Positions 1 through 8,474 of a DNA stretch of 15,353 bases are shown one piece after another. The DNA is taken from assembly GCA_938039765.1 (NCBI GenBank), contig CALHTV010000243.1, positions 1 to 15,353 of the forward strand, written 5' to 3'. Positions within the stretch are counted from its first letter, which is position 1. Each line of letters begins with the position of its first letter. The translations under genes were made by a program, and so were the position numbers. The notes beneath the pieces are model-generated. The model saw only the letters and a list, made by a program, of their open reading frames with translations. It was not told where the DNA came from and did no database searches. Source of the stretch: an uncultured Dictyoglomus sp. (GTDB lineage: Bacteria > Dictyoglomota > Dictyoglomia > Dictyoglomales > Dictyoglomaceae).

Positions 1-526
1 TTAATCCAACTACTTTGTATAATTTCTTTTCGGATAGATCGTACAAGTAACTTCCATAATTATCTAAAATATCCCAAAGAGACCCAGAACTTTTAATAGC
101 CTGAGAATAATTGCTATAATCTGCTCCTACAGCACTATATGGGTTTAATGTAGTGTTTAGATCAACTACTTCTCCACCATTGATTTTAGAAAGAAGTAAA
201 CTCAAAGTATAATAAGCTGATGCTTTTTTGATCATATTTTCGTCAGTTAGTTTTTGGGATATTATATTTAAACCCCTGTAAATATCTGAGTTTGTGTCAA
301 GTACAGATGAAAGTAGTAGTTTAGAAAAATCGTTTATAGTAAGTAGAGTATTATCAAGCATCAAATCACATACGACAAGTAAATTATCCGACATTTTTTC
401 CTCACTAAAAAGAACATCCTTAGTCAAAGCAGTATTAAGAAGAGTTATCGAGATTCCAAGAAGTATGAAACCAAGAAAAATCACCAATACAATAGTCGAA
501 TACCCTTTCTCCTTAATTTTAATCAT
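1..526 (-). CDS. Prepilin-like membrane protein (partial, C-terminus outside window)
   Basis: The reading frame opens with ATG at 526 and stays open to the window edge, giving at least 175 residues. The start follows a GGGGGAG ribosome binding site about 8 bases upstream. The N-terminus MIKIKEKG|YSTIVLV is a short basic leader ending in Gly, then about 24 hydrophobic residues, as in type IV prepilins cleaved by a PilD-type peptidase. Unlike its two upstream neighbours it has no Glu at mature position 5 (Val is there). Among pseudopilins this absence is known for GspK-type tip subunits, and PilX-like minor pilins are the other candidate. The rest is a Ser/Asn/Leu-rich soluble domain I do not recognise. 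It is the third gene of a pilin-like cluster, 30 bases after the previous stop, probably cotranscribed. The membrane-anchored pilin-like call is fairly safe; the exact family is inference. Confidence 0.7.
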   Translation of the reverse strand, partial: MIKIKEKGYSTIVLVIFLGFILLGISITLLNTALTKDVLFSEEKMSDNLLVVCDLMLDNTLLTINDFSKLLLSSVLDTNSDIYRGLNIISQKLTDENMIKKASAYYTLSLLLSKINGGEVVDLNTTLNPYSAVGADYSNYSQAIKSSGSLWDILDNYGSYLYDLSEKKLYKVVGL

Positions 527-556
527 AGCTAAACTCCCCCCAGTCAGAAAAATTAT

Positions 557-1129
557 TTATTGCCTTAGAGAAATTAGAAAAGTCCTATATATACTCATGG
601 TATTTCCATAAGGAAGAATAGATTCTGCGAAAATTTCCACCTCTACAACTCTTGGATCCCAAAAGGGTCTCCTTATAATTACGTTTCTAAAAACTTTCTC
701 TGTTAATGGTTGGCTATTTATTATTTGTTGAAAAGTAGTTCCATTATCGTTAGATAAATTTAGAGAATAAAGAATAGATCTCATTCCCCTTGAGTTGGCA
801 GTACCAGGTAGATAAACAATTTTTCTAATATGATTATTTTCATCTATAGTACTAAATTCAATAAGCCTGCTCTGACTAAAGTCAGAAGTACTATCATTTA
901 AGCTTGAGTAGGAAGGAAAAGTTATAGTATAAGCTTGTCTTAAATCATTAGAAAGTTGTTGAATGAAAATACTCATATCATCGAGAATTTCATTATATAT
1001 TTGTTGGGAACGGGATATTTGAAAAGAATAGAGAAGAGCACCAAATATTAAAGAGAAAATGATCATGAATATAACAATAACTATTAAAGTCTCTACAAGG
1101 GTAAAACCTTTATCTTTTTTAATTTTCAT
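557..1129 (-). CDS. Type IV pilus/type II secretion minor pseudopilin (PilW/GspJ-like)
   Basis: A 190-residue protein with a classic class III signal: leader MKIKKDKG, then FTLVET with Glu at mature position 5 and a roughly 22-residue hydrophobic helix. The soluble part contains paired oligomerisation-type helices (residues about 35-65) and a C-terminal half rich in beta strands, ending in YRTFLISLRQ. Length and the late Arg/Phe-rich strand resemble GspJ/PilW minor pseudopilins, but this is by shape and not by a diagnostic motif. The ATG at 1129 lies one base after the stop of the upstream gene (TAG-g-ATG), with a GGGGAG site inside the end of that gene, so translation is probably coupled. 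It would be inserted in the cytoplasmic membrane and processed by a prepilin peptidase that is not in the window. Confidence 0.78.
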   Translation of the reverse strand: MKIKKDKGFTLVETLIVIVIFMIIFSLIFGALLYSFQISRSQQIYNEILDDMSIFIQQLSNDLRQAYTITFPSYSSLNDSTSDFSQSRLIEFSTIDENNHIRKIVYLPGTANSRGMRSILYSLNLSNDNGTTFQQIINSQPLTEKVFRNVIIRRPFWDPRVVEVEIFAESILPYGNTMSIYRTFLISLRQ

Positions 1130-1130
1130 C

Positions 1131-1934
1131 CTAATCTCCCCAAGTCATTATTTGATTTGCTACCTCATAAGAGTATTCTTTACCACCATAAATCCAAAAG
1201 ACTCTTACAAGAACATCATAAAATTGGACATGTTCTGGATCACTAGTATATCTTTTTCTTGCTATAATTCTTGTAAGAATCCTAAAACCTTCATAGTTCA
1301 TGGTACTTTTTATTAAACTGGCATCGTTAGTGTAGTGAGGATCATAGTCAGGAGAATTTGGATTAGTTTTTTCAACATCATTTGTATAAATTTTAGGTAT
1401 ATAAGTTCCTTTTGCCTTGAAAAGATTTTTGGATATGTTTTTAGAATATTTAACCAAAGGAATTAAATTAGTAGTTTTATCTTTTCCATTATCGAGGTTG
1501 GCATCAGAAGCTCCAAAGGGAACAAATCCTTGTAGGACAGAATAGAAAGATTGAGGCTTATCATTATAAGTTTGATAAGGAAGAGAAGGATTAACATTTA
1601 TGACTAATGGATCGCCGTTTATATCTACAAGCCCAGGATAATAATGATAAGAATCATTACCCAATGTATAACTAGTACCATATGTGGATCCATATTTGGC
1701 ATCTATAATAGATCCTTTTCCTGGATTATTTTGATAATTAACATTTCTTGATCTTATATATTCAACAGTAAAAAAGGCTATATTTTTTGCCATCTCTGAA
1801 AGCTCTGTTTTTTTTATTTTTTCTCCAGAAGAGATAAAAACAGGAAGAGAAAAACTCATAATAATAAGCAAAATAGTCATGCTTACCAGAAGTTCTACCA
1901 AAGAAAACCCTTTCAATTTTTTAATTAAAGTCAC
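1131..1934 (-). CDS. Prepilin-type N-terminal cleavage/methylation domain protein
   Basis: First gene of the pilin-like cluster, about 267 residues. The N-terminus has a basic leader (TLIKKLKG), then FSLVEL with Glu at mature position 5 and a hydrophobic helix, the hallmark of type IV pilins and pseudopilins. The remaining roughly 230 residues are Tyr/Asn/Ser-rich with no Cys and no family motif I recognise; the size exceeds a typical major pilin, suggesting a minor pilin. Start choice: GTG at 1934 is preferred because GGTGAT lies four bases upstream and the leader becomes 9 residues, like the 8-residue leaders of the next two genes. ATG at 1940 and GTG at 1943 are in frame but lack a properly spaced ribosome binding site. 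Likely role is pilus or secretion-pilus assembly; the specific function is unknown. Confidence 0.75.
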   Translation of the reverse strand: MTLIKKLKGFSLVELLVSMTILLIIMSFSLPVFISSGEKIKKTELSEMAKNIAFFTVEYIRSRNVNYQNNPGKGSIIDAKYGSTYGTSYTLGNDSYHYYPGLVDINGDPLVINVNPSLPYQTYNDKPQSFYSVLQGFVPFGASDANLDNGKDKTTNLIPLVKYSKNISKNLFKAKGTYIPKIYTNDVEKTNPNSPDYDPHYTNDASLIKSTMNYEGFRILTRIIARKRYTSDPEHVQFYDVLVRVFWIYGGKEYSYEVANQIMTWGD

Positions 1935-1996
1935 ACCCATCACCCTAATGTTGTATCTATTTTCCTTTGGTACTGATTACTTTTTACTTTTTATAA

Positions 1997-2027
1997 ATTA
2001 TACCAAAAATTTATAATTTTTATTCAA
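1997..2027 (-). promoter_or_regulatory. Putative promoter of the pilin-like operon
   Basis: On the minus strand TATAAT lies at 2002-1997, preceded by TGG, which makes an extended -10 (TGnTATAAT). A -35-like TTGAAT lies at 2027-2022 with a 19-base spacer, longer than optimal, which the extended -10 could offset. Transcription would start near 1990 and give a leader of about 56 bases before the first prepilin gene. This is motif evidence only. Confidence 0.55.
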
Positions 2028-2142
2028 TTGTTTAAATAAATAAAGAAAGTTGATTTATTATGCTTTTAACTTTACATAATATATATTATCGGAAGTAAAT
2101 TTGAAAGTCTGAAAAATCTATTTTAAATTCATCCAAAACCCC

Positions 2143-2171
2143 TTTACAAAAAAAACATACTGTGGTATTAT
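2143..2171 (+). promoter_or_regulatory. Putative sigma-70-type promoter of the ilv-leu-cim operon
   Basis: TTTACA at 2143-2148 and TATTAT at 2166-2171 are separated by exactly 17 bases, close to the housekeeping consensus. The predicted start near 2178 lies just upstream of the T-box leader, so the whole riboswitch would be transcribed. It is the best match in the intergenic region on this strand. Confidence 0.65.
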
Positions 2172-2200
2172 TACTGACTAAAATGAATCCTATAAATCAA

Positions 2201-2440
2201 CGGCGATGAAGAGGAGTAGTACGTAATTTCCCATATTTACAGAGAGCCAGCCAAGAGGTGAGAGCTGGCAATATGGGGTTACGGAACTCGCCTCAGAGCT
2301 GAGATCCTGAATTAGGAAGTAGGGATCTCCGTATACCTGCGTTAAAGGTTAGAGTTGCCTTAAATCTATTTGGACTTAAGGCAAGGAAGGTGGTACCGTG
2401 GGAAGCTTCTCACCCTTTATGGTTGAGAAGCTTTTATTTT
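2201..2440 (+). promoter_or_regulatory. T-box riboswitch, leucine (CUC) specifier, controlling ilvB-cimA
   Basis: A complete tRNA-sensing T-box leader. Stem I opens with the conserved GATGAAGAGGA-TAGTA type sequence (2205-2221). It closes through CGTAA/TTACG (2222-2226 with 2279-2283), CCCATATT/AATATGGG (2230-2237 with 2270-2277) and a GCCAGC/GCTGGC apical stem (2246-2251 with 2264-2269). In the specifier loop GGAA is followed by CTC at 2287-2289, a leucine codon. A stem II-like hairpin is GAGATCC/GGATCTC (2301-2307 with 2323-2329). A 9-bp stem TTGCCTTAA/TTAAGGCAA (2355-2363 with 2376-2384) sits where stem III should be. The antiterminator pairs AAGG (2387-2390) with CCTT (2414-2417) and GTGGGA (2398-2403) with TCTCAC (2408-2413), leaving the canonical 7-base bulge TGGTACC. 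UGGU in the bulge matches the ACCA end of tRNA-Leu. Uncharged tRNA-Leu should stabilise this form and allow readthrough. Confidence 0.95.
2403..2440 (+). terminator. T-box intrinsic terminator (alternative to antiterminator)
   Basis: AAGCTTCTCA (2403-2412) pairs with TGAGAAGCTT (2424-2433), extended by CC/GG across one bulged base, then TTTTATTTT. Its left arm is the same sequence used by the right half of the antiterminator, so the two folds exclude each other, as T-box control requires. Confidence 0.92.
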
Positions 2441-2459
2441 AAGAAGGGAGGTTTAAAAA

Positions 2460-4133
2460 ATGTTGATGACTGTTGCGGAAGCAATCATAAAGTACATGCA
2501 AGAAGAAGAAGGAATAGAGGTCATATTTGGATATCCAGGAGGAGCCGTTATAGGATTTTATGATGCTCTTTACAATTCTTCTCTAAAACATGTCTTAGTA
2601 AGACATGAGCAAGGAGCAGCCCATGCTGCAGATGGTTATGCAAGATCTACAGGAAAAGTTGGAGTCTGTGTTGCTACATCTGGTCCTGGCGCTACAAACC
2701 TTACCACTGGCATAGCTACAGCCTACATGGACTCTGTGCCAATTGTAGCCATAACCGGGCAAGTTAAAACTTCAGCCATAGGAAAGGATTCTTTCCAAGA
2801 AGTAGATACGAGAGGAATAACCATGCCTATAACAAAACACAATTATCTCATTACTGATCCTCATGAGGCTCTAAGAATTGTAAAAGAAGCCTTTTACATT
2901 GCTAAAACAGGCAGAAAAGGCCCTGTTCTTATAGACATACCATCTGACATTTTTCTATCCAAAATAGAATATTCTGTTCCATCCAAAGTTGAACTCTTAG
3001 GCTATAAACCTAATTATGAACCCCATCCTCTACAAATAAAGAGAGCTGCCCAACTTATTAAAGAATCCGAAAAACCAATCATCCTTGCTGGAGGAGGAGT
3101 TATAGCTTCGGAAGCTTCTCAAGAACTAATAAAATTTGCAGAAAGGATAAATGCTCCTGTGGTTACAACTCTAATGGGGAAAGGAGCAATTCCAGAAACT
3201 CATGAGTTATCTTGTGGTTTTATAGGAATGCATGGAGCAGCTTATGCAAACTATGCCATAAACGACAGTGATCTTATTATTGCAATAGGAGTAAGATTTT
3301 CTGATAGATCTACAGGAAAAGTAGAAACTTTTGCTCCCAATGCAAAAATAATACATATAGACATTGATCCTGCCGAGATAGGTAAAAATGTTCAGCCCTA
3401 TGTTCCTATTGTAGCTGATGCAAAGAGAGCTCTAGAAAAACTAATAGAAGTAGTAGAACCTAAGACAAATCCTATTTGGTGGGAGAAAATAAAGGATTGG
3501 AAAAATAAGTATCCATTAAGATACAGGATGAGCAACGAAGTAATTAAATCTTAGTATGTTATAGAAAGAATCTATGAACTTACAAAAGGAGAAGCAATTG
3601 TTGTAACCGAAGTAGGTCAAAATCAAATGTGGGCTGCTCAATATTATAAGGTAAAAAGACCGAGACAGTTCATTACCTCTGGAGGTCTTGGTACCATGGG
3701 ATTTGGTTTTCCAGCAGCTATCGGAGCCCAAATTGGAAATAAAGATAAAGTTGTTATTGACATAGCTGGAGATGGAAGTATCCAAATGAATATTCAAGAG
3801 CTCGCAACAGCAGCTTCAGAAAAATTACCAGTGAAGATATTTATTCTCAATAATAGCTGTCTTGGTATGGTAAGACAATGGCAAGAACTGTTCTACGAAA
3901 GAAGATATTCTTGTACTCTACTTGATGTTGCTCCAGATTTTGAGAAACTTGCAGAAGCCTACGGCGCATATGGAAGAAGAGTTGAAAAAATAGAAGAATT
4001 AGACGAAGCTATTGAATGGGCTTTAAACATTAATGATTCTCCTGTAATAGTAGATATTAAAGTCAATAGAGAAGAAAATGTATTTCCTATGATTCCAGCA
4101 GGTGGATCTATAGATAAAATGCTTATTGATTAA
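2460..4133 (+). pseudogene. ilvB: Acetolactate synthase large subunit, interrupted by an in-frame amber codon at 3552-3554
   Basis: Acetohydroxyacid synthase large subunit: the ThDP-dependent enzyme that condenses two pyruvates to acetolactate, or pyruvate with 2-oxobutyrate to acetohydroxybutyrate. Start ATG 2460 has GGGAGG 8 bases upstream. Codons 1-364 hold the pyrimidine-binding domain (RHEQGAAHAADGYAR, catalytic Glu50) and the central FAD-binding domain. Codon 365 is TAG. The same frame then continues for 192 codons with [24 protein letters not shown] and the ThDP/Mg motif GDG (Asp438) to LNN (Asn464-465), ending at TAA 4131-4133. With a residue at 365 the protein is 557 aa, normal for the family. 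Relatives usually read KPQYVIE here, so TAG most simply comes from CAG (Gln) by one C-to-T change. The upstream 364 residues alone lack the ThDP pyrophosphate domain. An internal ATG at 3627 has only a poor ribosome binding site. The cause could be a true null allele, readthrough, an amber suppressor or a sequencing error; the sequence does not decide. Confidence 0.93.
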
Positions 4134-4147
4134 GAGGAGGCGATACC

Positions 4148-4630
4148 ATGCAACATACTCTCTCTTTGATTGTGGAAAACAAGCCAGGAGTACTTGCAAG
4201 AATAGCTGGTCTATTCAGTAGGAGAGGATACAACATTGAAAGTCTTGCTGTTAATACTACCGAAGTTCCAAATCTCTCAAGAATAACCCTTGTAGTTAAG
4301 GGGGATGAGAAAGTATTAGAGCAAATCACCAAACAAGCCTATAAGTTAATTGAAGTTATAAAGGTTAATGATTTTACCGGAGTGCCTGTAGTCGAAAGAG
4401 AATTAGCTCTAATTAGAGTTAAATCAGATGCTACAAATAGGAGGGCTATCATTGATCTTGTAGAAATCTTTAGAGCTAATATTGTAGATGTTAGTGATAA
4501 AGATTTAATAATTGAAGTTACAGGAGATAGTGAAAAAATTGATGCTTTTAAAAAGAATTTGGAACCTTATGGGATTAAAGAAATGGTGAGAACCGGAAAG
4601 ATTGTTATGGAAAGAGGTCTAAAACTTTAA
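4148..4630 (+). CDS. ilvN: Acetolactate synthase small (regulatory) subunit
   Basis: A 160-residue AHAS regulatory subunit, which activates IlvB and usually mediates valine feedback. Residues about 2-75 are an ACT domain ([21 protein letters not shown], then [11 protein letters not shown]), and residues about 80-160 are the C-terminal regulatory-subunit domain ([10 protein letters not shown], then [13 protein letters not shown] and [10 protein letters not shown]). Length is typical for the bacterial small subunit. ATG 4148 follows AGGAGG by about 7 bases and lies 14 bases after the ilvB stop. The gene is intact even though its partner carries a stop codon, which argues that the ilvB lesion is recent, bypassed or artefactual. 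By family this gene may also be called ilvH; placement next to ilvB favours ilvN. Confidence 0.95.
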   Translation: MQHTLSLIVENKPGVLARIAGLFSRRGYNIESLAVNTTEVPNLSRITLVVKGDEKVLEQITKQAYKLIEVIKVNDFTGVPVVERELALIRVKSDATNRRAIIDLVEIFRANIVDVSDKDLIIEVTGDSEKIDAFKKNLEPYGIKEMVRTGKIVMERGLKL

Positions 4631-4647
4631 TTAAGGAGGGTAAAAAA

Positions 4648-5646
4648 ATGGCTAAGATTTACCATGATTTAGAGGTCAGTCTTGAGGTTTTAAGTGATAA
4701 GGTCATCACAATTATAGGTTATGGAAGCCAGGGAAGAGCTCATGCCTTAAACCTAAAAGATAGCGGAATGAAGGTTATAGTTGCTGTAAGACCTAATGGA
4801 GAATCCTGGAAAAGAGCTCTTGAAGAAGGCATGACTGTAGAAAAGATAGAAGATGCTGTACAAAAATCTGATATCATAATGTTCTTGATACCTGATACTG
4901 AACAACCAGCAATTTATAAAGAAAAAGTCCTCCCCTATTTAAGACCTAATCAAGCTTTAGGTTTCGCTCATGGTTTTAATATTCACTTCTCCCAAATTGT
5001 TCCTCCACCTTTTGTAGATGTATTCATGGTAGCCCCTAAAGGTCCCGGTCCATTAGTAAGAGATCTATATGTTGAAGGAAAGGGAGTCCCTGCCCTTTTT
5101 GCTGTATATCAAGATTATACTCAGAAATGTAGAGATATAGCTTTAGCATATGCAAAAGGAATCGGTGCAACCCGTGCCGGAGTTCTAGAAACTACATTTA
5201 AAGAAGAGACAGAAACAGACCTCTTTGGAGAACAAGTAGTACTTTGTGGGGGAGTAACAGCCCTTATTAAGGCTGGTTTTGAAACCCTTGTAGAGGCAGG
5301 TTATCAACCAGAGGTTGCTTATTACGAATGTCTCCATGAGATGAAACTCATTGTGGATCTTATAAATCAAGGCGGAATAAGTTTTATGAGAAAAGCCATA
5401 TCTGATACAGCAAAATATGGAGATGTCACAAGAGGACCAAGAATTGTGAATGAAGAAACTAAAAAAGAGATGAAAAAGATATTGAACGAAATTCAAAATG
5501 GTCAATTTGCTAAAGAATGGATCTTAGAAAATCAAGTAGGGAGACCAGTATTTAACGCACTATTGAAGAAAGATGAGGATCACTTAATAGAAAAGGTTGG
5601 AAAAGTGATAAGAGAGATGATGCCTTGGTTAAAACCTAAAAAGTAA
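4648..5646 (+). CDS. ilvC: Ketol-acid reductoisomerase, class I
   Basis: Converts acetolactate or acetohydroxybutyrate to the dihydroxy acids, the second step of Val/Ile synthesis. The 332 residues match a short class I enzyme. The Rossmann motif is [13 protein letters not shown] (residues 24-36), and the knotted helical domain carries the Mg ligands Asp191 and Glu195 (DLFGEQ) plus Glu227 and Glu231 (YYECLHE). The cofactor loop reads R48-P-N-G-E-S-W54. The usual NADPH loop is close to R-x-G-S-x-S-W, so a phosphate-binding Ser is replaced by Gly51 with acidic Glu52 beside it, which raises the possibility of NADH use. ATG 4648 follows AAGGAGGG closely, 17 bases after ilvN. Confidence 0.97.
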   Translation: MAKIYHDLEVSLEVLSDKVITIIGYGSQGRAHALNLKDSGMKVIVAVRPNGESWKRALEEGMTVEKIEDAVQKSDIIMFLIPDTEQPAIYKEKVLPYLRPNQALGFAHGFNIHFSQIVPPPFVDVFMVAPKGPGPLVRDLYVEGKGVPALFAVYQDYTQKCRDIALAYAKGIGATRAGVLETTFKEETETDLFGEQVVLCGGVTALIKAGFETLVEAGYQPEVAYYECLHEMKLIVDLINQGGISFMRKAISDTAKYGDVTRGPRIVNEETKKEMKKILNEIQNGQFAKEWILENQVGRPVFNALLKKDEDHLIEKVGKVIREMMPWLKPKK

Positions 5647-5659
5647 GGTGGTGAAATCT

Positions 5660-7168
5660 ATGGGAAAGGTATATATTTTTGATACCACATTAAGAGATGG
5701 TGAACAAACCCCTGGTGTAAATTTAAATAAAGAAGAAAAATTAGAAATTGCAAAACAATTAGCCAAACTTAATGTGGATATTATAGAAGCTGGCTTTCCT
5801 ATCGCATCTCCCGGAGAATTTGAAGCAGTGAAAAACATTGCAGAAAATGTAAAAGGCCCTATTATTGCTGCTCTTGCAAGAGCTATACCTTTAGATATTG
5901 ATAGAGCATGGGAAGCAATAAAATATGCAGAATCTCCAAGAATACATACTTTTATTGCTACTTCTGATATTCACATTGAAAAAAAGCTTAAAAAAACAAG
6001 AGATGAGGTTTTGGAACAGGCTGTTTCAGCAGTTAGATATGCTAAGAGATATTGTAGTGATGTAGAATTTTCAGCTGAAGATGCGGTAAGAAGTGATTTT
6101 AATTTCCTTTGTAAAGTTTTTGAAGCAGTAATAGATGCAGGTGCAACTGTAATAAATGTGCCTGACACAGTTGGCTATGCTTTACCTTGGGAATTTGGAG
6201 AATTAATAAAAAAGTTAAAAGAGAACATCAAAAATATTGATAAAGCTATCATCAGTGTACATTGTCACAATGATCTTGGGTTAGCTACTGCAAACTCTCT
6301 TTCTGCTATTATAAATGGAGCTGAACAAGTAGAGTGTACTATTAATGGACTTGGAGAAAGAGCTGGAAATGCAGCTATGGAGGAGTTAGTTGTAGCCATA
6401 AAAGTAAGGAGATTACCTTATGAAATAGGGATTAGGACTGAAGAAATATATAAAACAAGTAAATTAGTAAGTAATCTTACAGGAGTAATTATCCAACCTA
6501 ATAAGGCAGTTGTAGGAGAAAATGCTTTTGCCCATGAATCAGGAATACACCAGCATGGAGTAATTCAAGACCCAAGCACATATGAAATAATTGATCCTAA
6601 AATGATTGGAATTCCTGAAAATAGAATTGTTTTAGGTAAACATTCTGGAAAACATGCCTTTGAAAAAAGATTACAAGAACTTGGATATAGTTTGCCTCCA
6701 GAGCAATTAGAAGAAGCCTTTAGAAAATTCAAAGAACTAGCAGATAAGAAGAAGGAAATAACTGATAAAGATATAGAAGCTTTAGTATCAAACCAAATTA
6801 GATTGATTCCAGAATATTATAAATTGACTCATCTTCAAGTAGTTAGTGGAATTGGAATTGTTCCTACTGCTACTGTAATTTTATCTGAAGATGGAGAGGA
6901 GATAAAATCTGTGGAGATAGGAAATGGTCCTGTGGATGCTGTCTATAAAGCTATTGCTAAAGCTGTAAAAATAACCCATAATTTAGAGGATTTTTCATTA
7001 AAATCTGTTACTGGAGGAACAGACGCCCTTGGAGAAGCAATGGTTAAAATCTCTGATAAAGAAGGAAATATTTTTGTAGGAAGAGCAACAAGTACTGATG
7101 TGATAGAAGCAAGTGCAACAGCCTACCTGAGAGCATTAAATCAATTAATTATGTTTAAGAAAACCTAG
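5660..7168 (+). CDS. leuA: 2-isopropylmalate synthase
   Basis: Condenses acetyl-CoA and 2-oxoisovalerate, the committed leucine step. About 502 residues. The HMG-CoA-lyase-like TIM barrel begins with [14 protein letters not shown] and includes [11 protein letters not shown], the metal-binding [13 protein letters not shown] and [10 protein letters not shown]. Subdomain linkers contain [10 protein letters not shown] and GKHSGKHAF. The C-terminal roughly 115 residues form the LeuA allosteric domain where leucine binds. ATG 5660 is chosen because AGGTGGTG lies about 6 bases upstream; in-frame GTG codons at 5648 and 5651 fall inside that ribosome binding site and would add MVKS. It starts 13 bases after ilvC. 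It is distinguished from the cimA paralogue downstream by the EAGFP signature, where CimA has GGWPGSNPKD. Confidence 0.96.
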   Translation: MGKVYIFDTTLRDGEQTPGVNLNKEEKLEIAKQLAKLNVDIIEAGFPIASPGEFEAVKNIAENVKGPIIAALARAIPLDIDRAWEAIKYAESPRIHTFIATSDIHIEKKLKKTRDEVLEQAVSAVRYAKRYCSDVEFSAEDAVRSDFNFLCKVFEAVIDAGATVINVPDTVGYALPWEFGELIKKLKENIKNIDKAIISVHCHNDLGLATANSLSAIINGAEQVECTINGLGERAGNAAMEELVVAIKVRRLPYEIGIRTEEIYKTSKLVSNLTGVIIQPNKAVVGENAFAHESGIHQHGVIQDPSTYEIIDPKMIGIPENRIVLGKHSGKHAFEKRLQELGYSLPPEQLEEAFRKFKELADKKKEITDKDIEALVSNQIRLIPEYYKLTHLQVVSGIGIVPTATVILSEDGEEIKSVEIGNGPVDAVYKAIAKAVKITHNLEDFSLKSVTGGTDALGEAMVKISDKEGNIFVGRATSTDVIEASATAYLRALNQLIMFKKT

Positions 7169-7199
7169 AAAATATTAAATCAAGGGAGGCCTACAAGTT

Positions 7200-8474
7200 A
7201 TGGGAATGACTATAACTGAAAAAATCTTAGCAGCTCATGCTAATAAAAAAGAAGTATTTCCAGGTGAGTTGATATTTGTAAAACTTGATTTTATATTAGC
7301 AAATGATATTACAGGACCTTTAGCTATTAAAGAGTTTGAAAAGATAGGAGTAGATAAGGTATTTGATAATGAAAGAATAGCTTTGATTCCTGATCACTCC
7401 ACTCCTAATAAAGATATAAAATCTGCCTTACAGAGTAAAATTTTAAGAGATTTTGCTAAAAAATATAATATAAAATTCTACTATGAAGTAGGAAGAGTAG
7501 GAATTGAGCATGCTTTATTACCTGAAGAAGGTTTAACTTTGCCTGGAGACTGTATTATAGGAGCAGACTCACATACTTGCACTTATGGAGCATTAGGGGC
7601 TTTCTCTACTGGAGTGGGTAGCACTGATTTGGCTTATGCGATGGCTACTGGTGAAATATGGTTAAAGGTGCCAGAAAGTCTGAAGTTTGTGTATTATGGA
7701 AAACTATCCCAATGGGTAACAGGAAAAGATATAATCTTGTTCACAATTGGAGAGATAGGAGTTGATGGAGCAAGGTATAAAGCAATGGAGTTTTCAGGAG
7801 AAGTTATAAAAAATCTTCCCATGGCTGATAGATTAACCATCTGTAATATGGCTATAGAAGCAGGAGCTAAGAATGGAATAATTGAACCTGATGATATAAC
7901 TATAAACTACGTTAAAGAAAGAGCTAAAAGAGAATATAAATTATACTATAGTGATAAGGATGCTAACTATAAGGAAATTTATGAGTGGGACGTTTCAAGA
8001 TTGGAACCAGTTATAGCTTTTCCTCATCTTCCTAGTAATGTTAAGAAAATCTCAGAGATAAGCAAAGACATATACATTGACCAAGTATATATAGGTTCTT
8101 GCACTAACGGAAGAATAGAGGATCTGAGACTAGCTGCTAAAATCCTAAAAGGACATAAAGTTCATCCTGATGTTAGATTAATTATAACCCCAGCAACTCC
8201 CAAGACATATATGCAAGCCTTGAAAGAAGGATTAATTGAAATATTCCTAGAAGCTGGGGCTTCTATAACTCCACCCTCTTGTGGTCCTTGTTTAGGTGGA
8301 CATTTAGGAGTTTTAGCAGAAGGAGAAAAAGCTGTAGCTACAACTAATAGAAACTTTGTTGGAAGAATGGGACACCCCAAGAGTGAAGTCTATCTTGCTA
8401 ATCCTGCTGTTGCAGCAGCCTCAGCAATATTAGGAAGGATTGGAGCTCCTTGGGAAGTGGAGGTGAAAAAGTAA
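7200..8474 (+). CDS. leuC: 3-isopropylmalate dehydratase large subunit (type 2 LeuC/HacA family)
   Basis: Aconitase-family large subunit which, with LeuD, isomerises 2- to 3-isopropylmalate and can do the same for citramalate. Its 424 residues match the shorter type 2 (homoaconitase-like) LeuC, not the roughly 466-residue E. coli type. [4Fe-4S] ligands are Cys301 (GSCTNGR) and Cys361/Cys364 ([10 protein letters not shown]). Other signatures are [25 protein letters not shown] and [20 protein letters not shown] lies 10 bases before ATG 7200; an alternative ATG at 7206 would be too far. The gene is 31 bases after leuA, and its TAA stop overlaps the leuD ATG. The iron-sulfur cluster implies an anaerobic or oxygen-protected setting. 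Confidence 0.96.
   Translation: MGMTITEKILAAHANKKEVFPGELIFVKLDFILANDITGPLAIKEFEKIGVDKVFDNERIALIPDHSTPNKDIKSALQSKILRDFAKKYNIKFYYEVGRVGIEHALLPEEGLTLPGDCIIGADSHTCTYGALGAFSTGVGSTDLAYAMATGEIWLKVPESLKFVYYGKLSQWVTGKDIILFTIGEIGVDGARYKAMEFSGEVIKNLPMADRLTICNMAIEAGAKNGIIEPDDITINYVKERAKREYKLYYSDKDANYKEIYEWDVSRLEPVIAFPHLPSNVKKISEISKDIYIDQVYIGSCTNGRIEDLRLAAKILKGHKVHPDVRLIITPATPKTYMQALKEGLIEIFLEAGASITPPSCGPCLGGHLGVLAEGEKAVATTNRNFVGRMGHPKSEVYLANPAVAAASAILGRIGAPWEVEVKK

Noticed and set aside
294..1316. Plus-strand open frames opposite the pilin-like genes
   Set aside because: They lie antisense to genes with clear prepilin motifs, have low-complexity sequences and lack convincing ribosome binding sites.
2050..2078. 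A second plus-strand promoter, TTGATT then TACATA with 17 bases between
   Set aside because: The -10 match is poor, and the pair at 2143-2171 is better and correctly placed just before the T-box.
3552..3554. TAG decoded as pyrrolysine or another special amino acid
   Set aside because: The position is a linker residue that is usually Gln, not an active-site residue, and nothing nearby suggests recoding machinery. A CAG-to-TAG change is simpler.
3585..3629. Independent translation of the C-terminal ilvB fragment, from ATT 3597 after AAAGGAG or from ATG 3627
   Set aside because: ATT is a very rare start, and AAAGGAG simply encodes part of a conserved KGEAIV segment. ATG 3627 has no well-placed ribosome binding site and starts in the middle of the conserved QMWAAQYY motif.
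5648..5659. GTG starts for leuA giving an MVKS extension
   Set aside because: These codons are part of the AGGTGGTG ribosome binding site for ATG 5660.
8450..8473. Upstream leuD start at ATG 8450
   Set aside because: It would overlap leuC by 25 bases and add residues unlike the family; ATG 8474 has GGAGGTG at the right distance.
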